Positions 24,085 through 32,422 of a DNA stretch of 51,640 nucleotides are shown here, in pieces (within the stretch, counting starts at the first letter, position 1; each line of letters opens with the position of its first letter). Where the stretch lies: the NCBI GenBank assembly GCA_910588895.1, contig CAJUSS010000007.1, forward strand, positions 1 to 51,640, written 5' to 3'. The position numbers and the translations under genes are program-made. Under the pieces are notes generated by a model. That model saw only the letters and a list, made by a program, of their open reading frames with translations, was not told the origin of the DNA and made no database searches. The DNA comes from an uncultured Lachnospiraceae bacterium. Lineage in GTDB: Bacteria; Bacillota; Clostridia; Lachnospirales; Lachnospiraceae.

Positions 24085-24207
24085 TCTCTATATATCGTAT
24101 ATACCCATCAGGCGCACCCCATATATCGCCGAAAAGAGACCGGGCGAAAGGGGGCGGGCACGGTCCCCGGCAGCGGTCCGCGCCCTTTTGTCAAGGCATG
24201 TGCAGGC

Positions 24208-24242
24208 AAACAGGCTGGAAGTTTTTTTCAGCCTGTTTTTTG
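24208..24242 (+). terminator. Strong terminator after the Hpt gene
   Basis: AACAGGCTG pairs with CAGCCTGTT across an 11-nt T-rich loop, followed by a T-run. It separates the HD-GYP/Hpt unit from sigG. Confidence 0.85.
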
Positions 24243-24271
24243 TATGATCGGGCCGAAAAACGTCCATCATT
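24242..24271 (+). promoter_or_regulatory. Possible sigma-G type promoter of sigG
   Basis: GTATG, 18 nt and CATCATT loosely fit the forespore sigma-G pattern (GHATR and CATNNTA). It is downstream of the terminator and about 35 nt before the start codon, and could provide autoregulation. Weak evidence. Confidence 0.3.
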
Positions 24272-24292
24272 CAGTTATAGCATGAATGATGG
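24264..24292 (+). promoter_or_regulatory. Perfect hairpin running into the sigG Shine-Dalgarno
   Basis: CCATCATTCA (24264-24273) and TGAATGATGG (24283-24292) form a perfect 10-bp inverted repeat with a 9-nt loop. The last two bases are the first two G of the GGGAGG ribosome binding site, so the stem could reduce sigG translation. Confidence 0.6.
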
Positions 24293-24304
24293 GAGGTTGA
24301 TGAC

Positions 24305-25084
24305 ATGCCTGTCTATAAAGTAGAGATATGCGGAGTGAACACCTCTAAGCTCCCCCTTTTGACCAATGAGGAAAAGGAGGTGCTCTTTAAGCGGATCCTG
24401 GAAGGGGATATGGAGGCGAGGGAGCAGTACATCAAAGGAAATCTCCGTCTGGTCCTAAGCGTGATCCAGCGTTTTGCGGCGAACAACACGGAAAATGTAG
24501 ACGATCTATTCCAGATTGGCTGTATCGGCCTGATGAAAGCAGTGGACAATTTCGACATCACACAGGGGGTCCGATTTTCCACTTATGCTGTGCCCATGAT
24601 CTGCGGCGAGATCAAGCGTTTCCTGCGGGACAACAACAGCATCCGGGTCTCCCGCTCCATCCGGGACACCGCCTACAAGGCGATCTACGCCCGGGAAGCC
24701 CTGATGAAAAAAAACATGAAGGACCCCACGATCATGGAGATCGCCGACGAGGTGGGCGTCACCAAGGAGGAGGTCACCTACGCCTTAGATGCCATCCAGA
24801 GCCCTGTCAGCCTCTACGAGCCGGTCTACACCGACGGCGGGGACCCCCTTTTCGTCATGGACCAGATCAGCGACAAGAAGAACTTAGAGGAGAACTGGGT
24901 GGAGGATATCTCCTTAAATGAAGCCATGAAAAAGCTCCCGGAACGGGAGCGCCACATCATCGATATGCGTTTTTTTGAAGGAAAGACCCAGACCGAGGTG
25001 GCCGAGGAGATCCACATCTCCCAGGCCCAGGTGTCCCGGCTGGAGAAGAACGCGTTAAAGATCATGCGGAATTATCTCAGCTAG
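24305..25084 (+). CDS. sigG: RNA polymerase sporulation sigma factor sigma-G
   Basis: A 259-residue sigma-70 family protein. The N-terminus KVEICGVNTSKLPLLTNEE is the hallmark of sigma-G and separates it from sigma-F. Region 2 has NLRLVLSVIQRF and DDLFQIGCIGLMKAVDNFD, and FSTYAVPMICGEIKRFLRDN. Region 4 ends in the helix-turn-helix EVAEEIHISQAQVSRLEK. It directs late forespore transcription. GGGAGG lies 8 nt before the ATG at 24305 and is partly within a hairpin. In many Firmicutes sigG follows sigE and spoIIGA; here it stands alone after an Hpt gene. Confidence 0.95.
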   Translation: MPVYKVEICGVNTSKLPLLTNEEKEVLFKRILEGDMEAREQYIKGNLRLVLSVIQRFAANNTENVDDLFQIGCIGLMKAVDNFDITQGVRFSTYAVPMICGEIKRFLRDNNSIRVSRSIRDTAYKAIYAREALMKKNMKDPTIMEIADEVGVTKEEVTYALDAIQSPVSLYEPVYTDGGDPLFVMDQISDKKNLEENWVEDISLNEAMKKLPERERHIIDMRFFEGKTQTEVAEEIHISQAQVSRLEKNALKIMRNYLS

Positions 25085-25159
25085 AGCCATAAAGGGCTGG
25101 CACACAGAGATCCATGCCATGATCCAAGGTCCTAAATATGTAAGATCGCACATAGGCGC

Positions 25160-25184
25160 AAAAAAGCCGGGGGTATCCCCGGCT
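25160..25184 (-). terminator. Terminator of the heat-shock operon tail
   Basis: AGCCGGGG-ATAC-CCCCGGCT on the minus strand, followed by TTTTT. It lies 50 nt after the stop of the membrane gene at 25234 and also faces the end of sigG. Confidence 0.8.
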
Positions 25185-25233
25185 CTCCATATACACAGGC
25201 ACACTACATGACCCAGAACAGAAAAGCTGCCGG

Positions 25234-25860
25234 CTATATGATCTGCACAGCCAGCTGCATCGCATAGGCGACGAACGCCAAGATCACCGTGGGCACCACG
25301 AACCGTAGCCCACGGGTAAATTCATCGCATCGGGTCTTCAATTTTATCAAGTCCTCATCCACCGTATCCCGGTAAAGACCGATCAGGCGCTCTAAGGCCG
25401 CCCTCTCGCTCAGTCCTTCCAACCCCGCAGCCTTTAGGATCTCCGGATCCATCCGGACGATCTGCTCCGGCTGCAAAAGCCGCATAAAGTAGATCAGCAG
25501 ATATACATAGGACACCATCACTGCCATGCAGGTCAGGATATAGGATACCGTCACGGCCCCCTTTAGCCCGCTCCCCACATGAGGCAGCTGGGAGATCTTG
25601 CTGAACAGGCCCGTGATGAACACGAACAAGAAGCCGCAGAAGGTGATCGTTATGTAGACCTTGTTATCCAGCTTGTTGCTCCGGTCAAAGAGGTTCTGAT
25701 ACTCGATCTTTAAGCTGTCCAGCTCCAGACGCAGCCCGGCATTTTTCTCCTGCCGCCTGTCCCCGGAACGGGCAGACTTATGGGGTCTCTTCTGCCCATC
25801 CCCGGATGCGTTCCCTGTCGTACCTATCTCTGCATCTCTTACCGTTCCATCTTGGATCAT
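25234..25860 (-). CDS. Uncharacterised membrane protein downstream of dnaJ
   Basis: A 208-residue protein of no family I recognise. A charged, low-complexity N-terminus (1-45) is followed by a short amphipathic helix with coiled-coil character (LRLELDSLKIEYQNLFDRSN). Then come membrane segments at about 68-87, 101-127 and 186-208, with a hydrophilic loop of about 58 residues between the second and third. GGGAGG lies 6 nt before the ATG at 25860. It begins only 28 nt after dnaJ with no terminator between, so it is probably the fifth gene of the hrcA operon and may be heat-induced. Function unknown. Confidence 0.7.
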   Translation of the reverse strand: MIQDGTVRDAEIGTTGNASGDGQKRPHKSARSGDRRQEKNAGLRLELDSLKIEYQNLFDRSNKLDNKVYITITFCGFLFVFITGLFSKISQLPHVGSGLKGAVTVSYILTCMAVMVSYVYLLIYFMRLLQPEQIVRMDPEILKAAGLEGLSERAALERLIGLYRDTVDEDLIKLKTRCDEFTRGLRFVVPTVILAFVAYAMQLAVQII

Positions 25861-25888
25861 CTATGCCCTCCCATCAGGCATCCAGCCA

Positions 25889-27034
25889 TCATTTGAACAG
25901 CCCCTTCTTCTTATGCTTTTCCCCTTCCGGATACACCCCGGTCATGGCCTCGTCGAACTTCCGCAGCGCTTCCTTCTGGGCCTCGTTCATCCGCTCCGGC
26001 ACCTGCACCACCAGGGTCACATAGTGATCGCCCCGCAGGTTCCTGTTGCGCAGGGAGGGCACGCCCTTCCCTTTTAAGCGGACCTTGGTATCGGTCTGGG
26101 TCCCGGCCTTGACCTCGTACTCCACCTCTCCGTCCACGGTCTTGATCCGGATCGGGCCGCCCAAGGCCGCTCTGGCAAAGGAGATCGGCACAGTGGAAAA
26201 GATGCTGGTATCCTGGCGCTTGAAGATCGGATGCTGGGATACCACCGCCTCCACCAGGAGGTCGCCTCTCTCGCCGCCGTTCCTTCCGGGCTCACCGCCC
26301 CCTGCCATGCGGACGCTCTGCCCGTTATCGATCCCTGCGGGGATCGTGACCTTGAACTTCTTCCGGGTGGTCTTATACCCGCTGCCGTAGCAGTCAGGGC
26401 ATTTCTCCTTGATCACCTTGCCTGTGCCGCCGCAGTCCGGGCAGGTCTGCACGTTCTGCACCTGGCCGAAGAAGGACTGCTGCACATAGGTGATCTTGCC
26501 CTTGCCGTTACATTTGCCGCAGGTGACCGGCGAGGTGCCTGCCTTGGCTCCGCTCCCCTGACAGCTCTTACACTCTTCTTTATAGTTGATCTCGATCTCC
26601 TTCTCACAGCCGAACACGGCCTCCTCAAAGGTGATCCGGACCGCGCTCCGGACATTTGCGCCCCGCATAGGCCCATTGGAGCGGCCCCGGCTCCGTCCGC
26701 CGCCGAAGATATCGCCGAAGATATCCCCAAAGATATCGCCCATATCTGCGCCGTTGAAATCAAAGCCGCCGAAGCCGCCAAAACCGCCTCCGCCTCCGGC
26801 GCCGCCCTCAAATGCCGCATGTCCGAACTGGTCATACTGCTGCCGCTTCTGAGGATCGCTCAAGACCGCATAGGCCTCCGATGCCTCCTTGAACTTCTCG
26901 GCGGCAGTCTCATCCCCCGGATTGGCATCTGGGTGATACTTCTTGGCCAGCACCCGGTATGCTTTTTTTATGGCGGCCTCGTCCGCATCCTTGGACACGC
27001 CTAAGACCTCATAATAATCTCTTTTATCTGCCAT
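25889..27034 (-). CDS. dnaJ: Chaperone protein DnaJ
   Basis: A 381-residue Hsp40, type I. J domain 1-70 with the HPD motif at 34-36 that stimulates DnaK ATPase; a Gly/Phe-rich region (GGAGGGGGFGGFGGFDF); a zinc-binding domain with four CxxCxGxG repeats (CKSCQGSG, CGKCNGKG, CPDCGGTG, CPDCYGSG); and C-terminal substrate-binding domains. AAAGGG lies 8 nt before the ATG at 27034, so I reject the longer frame to 27121 and the ATG at 27040. It delivers unfolded clients to DnaK, encoded upstream. Confidence 0.95.
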   Translation of the reverse strand: MADKRDYYEVLGVSKDADEAAIKKAYRVLAKKYHPDANPGDETAAEKFKEASEAYAVLSDPQKRQQYDQFGHAAFEGGAGGGGGFGGFGGFDFNGADMGDIFGDIFGDIFGGGRSRGRSNGPMRGANVRSAVRITFEEAVFGCEKEIEINYKEECKSCQGSGAKAGTSPVTCGKCNGKGKITYVQQSFFGQVQNVQTCPDCGGTGKVIKEKCPDCYGSGYKTTRKKFKVTIPAGIDNGQSVRMAGGGEPGRNGGERGDLLVEAVVSQHPIFKRQDTSIFSTVPISFARAALGGPIRIKTVDGEVEYEVKAGTQTDTKVRLKGKGVPSLRNRNLRGDHYVTLVVQVPERMNEAQKEALRKFDEAMTGVYPEGEKHKKKGLFK

Positions 27035-27060
27035 GATCATAGCCCTTTCAACCTGCAATA

Positions 27061-27092
27061 GGGGTTTGCGGAAGATCCTTCCGCAAAGCCCC
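27061..27092 (-). other. Hairpin between dnaK and dnaJ
   Basis: TTTGCGGAAG-ATC-CTTCCGCAAA is a perfect 10-bp stem, extended by GGGG/CCCC with one bulged G. It lies in the 150-nt dnaK-dnaJ gap and has no T-tract. It is a candidate for message processing or partial attenuation that sets the DnaK:DnaJ ratio. Confidence 0.55.
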
Positions 27093-27185
27093 TTCGTCTG
27101 CTTTCTCACTATACTGCTCATCGCTCACTGCGGCACCCAGATAGATGCCGAGCGGCCTCTGTTCATGCGACAGCGGATCCGGCCC

Positions 27186-29063
27186 TTAGACTTCCTTGAA
27201 GTCGCCGTCCACTACGTCGTCGCCGTAGCCTGCACCCGGTCCTGCCTGGCCTGCGCCCATATCCGGGCCGGGGCCTGCCTGGCCTGCGCCTGCCGCGCCC
27301 TGAGCCTGCTCATAGACCTTGGCGAACAACTTCTGTGCGCTGTTCATCAGCTTCTCTCTGCCTGCCTTGATCTCCTCTACCTGGCTGTCGGTCATCTGGT
27401 CTACAGGAGCCTTGTTCACCGCTTCCTTCAATGCGTTCAGGTCTGCCTCTACCTCTGCCTTATCGGAGGCATCCAGCTTATCGCCTACCTCCTCTAACGC
27501 CTTCTCGGTCTGGAAGACCATGGCGTCCGCATCGTTCCTGGCATCGATCGCTTCCTTCTTCTTCTTATCCTGTGCCTCGTACTCGGCCGCTTCCTTCACA
27601 GCCTTCTGGATATCGTCATCGGACATATTGGAACCGGATGTGATGGTGATGTGCTGCTCCTTGCCTGTTCCAAGATCCTTTGCCGATACGTTCACGATAC
27701 CGTTGGCATCGATATCAAAGGTGACCTCGATCTGGGGCACACCTCTCCTTGCCGGCGGGATCCCGTCTAAACGGAACTGGCCTAAGGTCTTGTTATCCCT
27801 GGCGAACTGGCGCTCGCCCTGTACCACATGGATGTCCACTGCGGTCTGGTTATCCGCCGCCGTAGAGAAGATCTGGCTCTTCTTGGTGGGGATGGTGGTG
27901 TTCCGCTCGATCAGCCTGGTGGCCACGCCGCCCATGGTCTCGATGGATAAGGACAATGGGGTCACATCCAGCAAAAGGATATCCCCTGCGCCGGCATCCC
28001 CTGCCAGCTTGCCGCCTTGGATCGCCGCACCGATGGCCACGCACTCATCCGGGTTTAAGGACTTGCTGGGCTCCTTGCCGGTCAGCTGCTTTACCTTCTC
28101 CTGTGCGGAGATCATACGGGTGGAACCGCCCACTAACAGCACCTTGCCCAGCTCTGAGGATGTGATGCCCGCATCGCGCAGCGCGTTCTGCACCGGGATC
28201 GCCGTGCGCTCGATCAGGTCATGGGTCAGCTCGTCAAACTTCGCTCTGGTCAGGTCCACGTCCAGATGCTTGGGGCCTTCGGGAGTAGCCGTGATGAAGG
28301 GCAGGTTGATATTGGTGGTGGTGGCTGTGGACAGCTCCTTCTTCGCCTTCTCTGCCGCCTCTTTTAATCGCTGGAGAGCCATCTTGTCATTAGAAAGATC
28401 CACGCCCTCTGCCTTCTTGTATTCGCTGATCAGCCACTGGGTGATCGCATTGTCGAAATCATCGCCGCCCAAACGGGTATCGCCGTTGGTGGAGAGCACC
28501 TCGATCACGCCGTCGCCGATCTCGATGATGGATACGTCGAAGGTACCGCCGCCTAAGTCGTATACCATGATCTTCTGCTCTTTTTCATTGTCCAGACCAT
28601 AGGCCAGGGCTGCCGCGGTGGGCTCGTTGATGATACGCTTTACATCCAGACCCGCGATCTTGCCCGCGTCCTTGGTGGCCTGCCGCTGTGCATCGTTAAA
28701 ATACGCGGGAACGGTGATGACCGCCTCCGTCACCTTCTCGCCCAGATAGCTCTCCGCATCCGCTTTCAGCTTTTGTAAGATCATTGCGGAGATCTCCTGA
28801 GGCGTATACTTCTTCTCGTCGATCGCTACCTTGTAGTCCGTGCCCATATGCCGCTTGATCGAGGAGATCGTCCGGTCCGCATTGGTCACGGCCTGACGCT
28901 TTGCCGGCTCACCCACCAAACGCTCACCGGACTTTGTAAATGCGACGATAGATGGTGTGGTCCTGATCCCCTCCGCGTTAGCGATGACGGTGGGCTTCCC
29001 GCCTTCCATGACGGCCACACAGCTGTTTGTCGTACCCAGATCGATACCGATTATCTTGCTCAT
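27186..29063 (-). CDS. dnaK: Chaperone protein DnaK (Hsp70)
   Basis: A 625-residue Hsp70. The ATPase domain starts MSKIIGIDLGTTNSCVAVME and contains VYDLGGGTFDVSI and KVLLVGGSTRM. The interdomain linker DILLLDVTPLSLSIET leads to the substrate-binding domain and a helical lid. The tail is Gly/Ala/Pro-rich and ends GDDVVDGDFKEV, a usual DnaK terminus. CAGGAGG precedes the ATG at 29063. It works with GrpE, encoded upstream, and DnaJ, encoded downstream. A 427-codon open frame on the opposite strand is only a codon-bias shadow. Confidence 0.97.
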   Translation of the reverse strand: MSKIIGIDLGTTNSCVAVMEGGKPTVIANAEGIRTTPSIVAFTKSGERLVGEPAKRQAVTNADRTISSIKRHMGTDYKVAIDEKKYTPQEISAMILQKLKADAESYLGEKVTEAVITVPAYFNDAQRQATKDAGKIAGLDVKRIINEPTAAALAYGLDNEKEQKIMVYDLGGGTFDVSIIEIGDGVIEVLSTNGDTRLGGDDFDNAITQWLISEYKKAEGVDLSNDKMALQRLKEAAEKAKKELSTATTTNINLPFITATPEGPKHLDVDLTRAKFDELTHDLIERTAIPVQNALRDAGITSSELGKVLLVGGSTRMISAQEKVKQLTGKEPSKSLNPDECVAIGAAIQGGKLAGDAGAGDILLLDVTPLSLSIETMGGVATRLIERNTTIPTKKSQIFSTAADNQTAVDIHVVQGERQFARDNKTLGQFRLDGIPPARRGVPQIEVTFDIDANGIVNVSAKDLGTGKEQHITITSGSNMSDDDIQKAVKEAAEYEAQDKKKKEAIDARNDADAMVFQTEKALEEVGDKLDASDKAEVEADLNALKEAVNKAPVDQMTDSQVEEIKAGREKLMNSAQKLFAKVYEQAQGAAGAGQAGPGPDMGAGQAGPGAGYGDDVVDGDFKEV

Positions 29064-29149
29064 AGTTTTTCCTCCTGGACTTAAAGTCCTATCATGACTC
29101 TATAATGAAATTGATACGTTACTGCCTGTTTTCTGCACCATACCGCGCG

Positions 29150-29854
29150 CTAATTCGCCACCTGCACCATACTGTGGCGGACCACGCTGTCACGGTACAT
29201 ATAGCCCTTCTGGAGCTCTGCGGACACCACGTTCTCCCCCAGGCTCTCATCGTCCACATGCATCACCGCGTTGTGGAAGTTCGGATCAAAGGGCTGTCCC
29301 ATAGCCTCGATGGGGGTCACGCCCATATCCTCCAAAGTCTTTACGAACTGCTTGTAGATCATCTCCATGCCTTCCGCCAGGGATGACCCCTTCGCATCCT
29401 CCGGGACAGCCGCTATGCCCCGCTCTAGATTATCCAGCACCGGAAGGATCTTCTCGATGATATCCTTTGCCCCGATCTCATACATGGCGGCCTTTTCCTT
29501 ATCGGTGCGCTTTCTATAATTGTCAAACTCGGCCATGGACCGGCGCAGCCGGTCGGTCAGATCCTCGATCTTCTCATCCTTGGGGTCTTTCTTCTCTTTT
29601 TTATGGAAAAAGCCCTTTTTCTCCTTTTCCTTGCCGTCGCCGGGCGCGGCTCCCTCACCAGGATCCTCCATCGCAGCCCCATCGGCCCCGTCAGCTGCCT
29701 GACCGGCATCAGCCGTGTCACCGGCCGCCCCGTCCTCATCCGGGGCCTCTGTACTGGCAGCTCCCTCACGGATGCTTTCGGCTTCTCTTTCCAGACGGTC
29801 TTCCCTGTCCATCTCTTCTGCCGTCTGTCCGTTCTCATTTATCGTCTTTTCCAC
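29150..29854 (-). CDS. grpE: Nucleotide exchange factor GrpE
   Basis: About 234 residues. A long acidic, low-complexity N-terminus (1-80) precedes the GrpE coiled coil and head: DRLRRSMAEFDNYRKRTDKEK, then FDPNFHNAVMHVDDESLGEN and the terminal MVQVAN. GrpE releases ADP from DnaK. Two GTG codons are possible starts. AAAGGTGAT lies 4-6 nt before the one at 29854, while the one at 29863 overlaps this site, so 29854 is preferred. It lies between hrcA (89 nt upstream) and dnaK (86 nt downstream). Confidence 0.93.
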   Translation of the reverse strand: MEKTINENGQTAEEMDREDRLEREAESIREGAASTEAPDEDGAAGDTADAGQAADGADGAAMEDPGEGAAPGDGKEKEKKGFFHKKEKKDPKDEKIEDLTDRLRRSMAEFDNYRKRTDKEKAAMYEIGAKDIIEKILPVLDNLERGIAAVPEDAKGSSLAEGMEMIYKQFVKTLEDMGVTPIEAMGQPFDPNFHNAVMHVDDESLGENVVSAELQKGYMYRDSVVRHSMVQVAN

Positions 29855-29943
29855 TTTTATCACCTTTCCCTTGCACTCCGTCTCCCGATCCTCCTGCCGG
29901 CAAACACACGGAAGATCACGGGCGGACCGTAACGGCCGGACCG

Positions 29944-30996
29944 CTACTTGCCATCATCAGGCGGTCTGTTGAAAGCCGTATCCAGCTGGCTCATCACATT
30001 CCGCAGGGTACTCACTACCTTATCATAATCCATCCGCTTTGGCCCTACGATGCCGATCGTGCCCCGCAGACCCTCGCCCAATACATAGTTAGCGGTCACC
30101 ACACTGCAATCCTTCATGGACTGCACCGGCATCTCGTCGCCGATGTAGACCTGGATCCCGGTGCCCGCATCCTGTTCCGAGGTGTTCACCTCCCCGATCA
30201 GCTCCTTGAGCATATCCTTTTGTTCAAAGGTACTGAGGAGCTGGCTGGCTCTGCTGCCGTCGCTGAGCTCCGGATACTTGAAGATGTTGGTGGCCCCGCT
30301 GGTATAGATCGGAAGATCCTCCCCGTCGGCCCGGACCGCCTCCGCCAGCCGGTCTAAAACAGCGCCCACCACTTCACTGTGGGAGCCGGCCTGCTCCTTC
30401 AGCCTGGAGATGAGCCCCAGATTGATCTCCTCTACCCGTATACCGTTCAAGGCGCTGTTCAAAAGGATGTTCAGGTTTAAGATCGCCTCATCCGGCAGCA
30501 TATGGCGCAGAGGGATCATGGCGTTCTTGATGATGTTCCCCTCCATCACGATGACCAGAAGCAGCTTCTCCGCATCCATCTTTGACAGCTGGATGAACTT
30601 TAGCTTGTTCTGGTCATAATGAGGGCCGCTGATCAAGGCGGCATAGTTGGTATTGGATGCCAGCATCTTTACCAGCCGCTTTAAGACCAGCTCCAGCCGG
30701 TCCACCCGCTGGAACATCAGCTCCTGGACCTGGTTGATCTCCTGGTCTTTCTCCTCCATCAGCTGATCCACATAAAATCGATAGCCCTTATCCGACGGGA
30801 TGCGTCCGGCAGAGGTGTGAGGCTGGATGATATAGCCCATCTCCTCCAGATCGGACATCTCGTTCCGTATAGTGGCGGAACTGAGCTTTAAGTCGGAGTA
30901 TTTGGAAATGGTCCTGGATCCCACCGGCTCTCCTGTCTCCAGATAAGTCTTGATGATCGCCTTTAATATGGTGACTTTCCTTCTGTCCAGTTCCAT
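29944..30996 (-). CDS. hrcA: Heat-inducible transcription repressor HrcA
   Basis: A 350-residue repressor. The N-terminal winged helix has GEPVGSRTISKYSDLKLSSA and TIRNEMSDLEEMGYIIQPHT, typical of HrcA, followed by SAGRIPSDKGYRFYVD and the GAF-like and dimerisation parts. HrcA binds CIRCE elements, and a perfect CIRCE lies about 90 nt upstream, so the operon is autoregulated. AGGAGG lies 5 nt before the ATG at 30996; an ATG at 31017 and a GTG at 31026 are possible upstream starts with weaker sites. Confidence 0.95.
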   Translation of the reverse strand: MELDRRKVTILKAIIKTYLETGEPVGSRTISKYSDLKLSSATIRNEMSDLEEMGYIIQPHTSAGRIPSDKGYRFYVDQLMEEKDQEINQVQELMFQRVDRLELVLKRLVKMLASNTNYAALISGPHYDQNKLKFIQLSKMDAEKLLLVIVMEGNIIKNAMIPLRHMLPDEAILNLNILLNSALNGIRVEEINLGLISRLKEQAGSHSEVVGAVLDRLAEAVRADGEDLPIYTSGATNIFKYPELSDGSRASQLLSTFEQKDMLKELIGEVNTSEQDAGTGIQVYIGDEMPVQSMKDCSVVTANYVLGEGLRGTIGIVGPKRMDYDKVVSTLRNVMSQLDTAFNRPPDDGK

Positions 30997-31083
30997 CCCG
31001 TCCTCCTCTCCGGCCATATGCCTCACCTTGTGCTGCGGGCTTTTCAGAGGTCCTCTCGGATCCTTCAGCCCTTTCCTTCCTTG

Positions 31084-31110
31084 TTAGCACTCAACATCAT
31101 CGAGTGCTAA
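31084..31110 (-). promoter_or_regulatory. CIRCE operator
   Basis: TTAGCACTC-N9-GAGTGCTAA, a perfect match to the CIRCE consensus, 15 bp downstream of the -10 of the hrcA promoter. It is the HrcA binding site. Confidence 0.97.
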
Positions 31111-31124
31111 TTTCTACAATAGTT

Positions 31125-31153
31125 AATATATTACGATCCCTATCATTTGTCAA
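31125..31153 (-). promoter_or_regulatory. Sigma-A promoter of the hrcA operon
   Basis: On the minus strand a consensus TTGACA, a 17-nt spacer and TATATT, placed so that the CIRCE covers the start of transcription. Confidence 0.8.
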
Positions 31154-31309
31154 TACCATTTTTGAAAAACTTCTTTCTTCCATAACTATATCAGCGTTCA
31201 AGCCCCTCTGAATCGGTCGTTCTTTCATCCTTTCCACCCTTAAAATGGCGCTATCCCCCACTTTTCCTCCCTATTTTTCGGATAAAGCAGCAGAAAACAC
31301 CACTTTTAC

Positions 31310-31337
31310 TTGACATTTAACATTTTTGTAATATAAT
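31310..31337 (+). promoter_or_regulatory. Promoter of the first 3D-domain gene
   Basis: Consensus TTGACA, 16 nt and TATAAT. The leader to the ATG at 31478 is about 135 nt and holds two adjacent hairpins: TTTCCT-GATCT-AGGAAA (31398-31414) and the palindrome GTCCGATCGGAC (31416-31427). Confidence 0.75.
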
Positions 31338-31477
31338 GATAACATACCATGACGGATCTGCGATCCCCCGTATCGTCGATCTGTGTCGGCCTGGTGCTTT
31401 CCTGATCTAGGAAAAGTCCGATCGGACATCTGAAGATAGTTATCGTTTAATGTCATTATGATAGGGAGGTGTTCTTT

Positions 31478-32350
31478 ATGATAGACCGATCATTTAAAAG
31501 AAGTAAAGCTGTCATCTTATCTCTGATCGCTGCTGCGATGCTGGTATTCCCTGCAAATGCAGCGAATGTACGGGGCAAGGTCACGAATGTAGACACAAAG
31601 ACGATCTCTGGCTGGGCATGGAACCCGGAAGATACCAATGATGTCCAGGAAGTAGAGATCCATATCTTCCAGACCGGCGATCCTCTTCCGATCAAATATC
31701 TCCATGTGACCGCAAATAAATACCGGGAAGATCTGGTAGCGGACTTAAAAGACGGATGGCATGGTTTTTCGGCGGACGTAGACTGGTCTTCGCTCAGCGG
31801 CACCAGCTTCACCGTCAAAGCCTACGCGGTAAAGGATGACAAATATTATGCATTGGGCGATAGCGTCCGGTATGACAAGACAGCCGGGACCTCTGCAAAG
31901 AGCACGACCGCCCAAAAGCCTACGGGCACCAACTTATCGGCAGCCGCCACTCCGGTCTCTAATGTGCCTGCCATCTCACAGGTCACTACAGCCGAGCCGA
32001 TGCCGATCAGCGCAGGCCCCGGCTATCAAAAGAAAGATACAGGCGCTGCCAATGCTGTTAAAGAAACTTCTCTGGGCATGTTCTCGCTCAGCGGCTATTG
32101 CAGCTGCGCGGAGTGCAGCGGAGGCTTTGGTATCACCTTTTCCGGCACTGTGCCCCAGCCGCAGCATACCATCGCGGCAGACTTAAACATCCTGCCCTTG
32201 GGGACCAGGGTCCGTATCGGCGATATCATCTACACCGTGGAGGACAAAGGCTCCGCCGTACAGGGTAAGATGATCGACATCTATTATGCCGATCATGCGT
32301 CGGCCGCGGCACACGGGCGGACACAAGCCGAAGTATTTTTGATCCAATGA
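31478..32350 (+). CDS. Secreted 3D-domain protein, first copy
   Basis: A 290-residue exported protein. Signal peptide 1-26 or so (AVILSLIAAAMLVFPANA). Residues about 30-125 form a beta-rich module with ISGWAWNP and GFSADVDWSSLSG that I know only as a recurrent Clostridia extracellular domain. A Thr/Ala/Pro-rich linker follows, then a C-terminal 3D domain (PF06725) at about 205-290 with its three aspartates in IAADLNILPLGTRV, TVEDKGSAVQGK and MIDIYY. 3D domains occur in cell-wall lytic enzymes related to MltA, so peptidoglycan cleavage is likely. GGGAGGTG precedes the ATG at 31478. A paralogue lies 510 nt downstream. Confidence 0.85.
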   Translation: MIDRSFKRSKAVILSLIAAAMLVFPANAANVRGKVTNVDTKTISGWAWNPEDTNDVQEVEIHIFQTGDPLPIKYLHVTANKYREDLVADLKDGWHGFSADVDWSSLSGTSFTVKAYAVKDDKYYALGDSVRYDKTAGTSAKSTTAQKPTGTNLSAAATPVSNVPAISQVTTAEPMPISAGPGYQKKDTGAANAVKETSLGMFSLSGYCSCAECSGGFGITFSGTVPQPQHTIAADLNILPLGTRVRIGDIIYTVEDKGSAVQGKMIDIYYADHASAAAHGRTQAEVFLIQ

Positions 32351-32386
32351 TAAAGACCTGATCTATCCCGATCGGATGAGTCTGAA

Positions 32387-32422
32387 AAAGCCGCTCCCGT
32401 CTTTTTTGGAGGGAGCGGCTTT
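32387..32422 (+). terminator. Terminator after the first 3D-domain gene
   Basis: AAAGCCGCTCCC pairs with GGGAGCGGCTTT (32411-32422) across a 12-nt loop, followed by CTATAT. A perfect 12-bp stem. Confidence 0.8.

Noticed and set aside
24150..24192. A second terminator between the Hpt gene and the strong terminator
   Set aside because: GGGCG and CGCCC can pair and a TTTT follows, but the inner part does not fold cleanly; the terminator at 24208 suffices.
27319..28602. 427-codon plus-strand frame opposite dnaK
   Set aside because: It is a Ser-rich antisense shadow caused by codon bias of dnaK, with no ribosome binding site and no domain.
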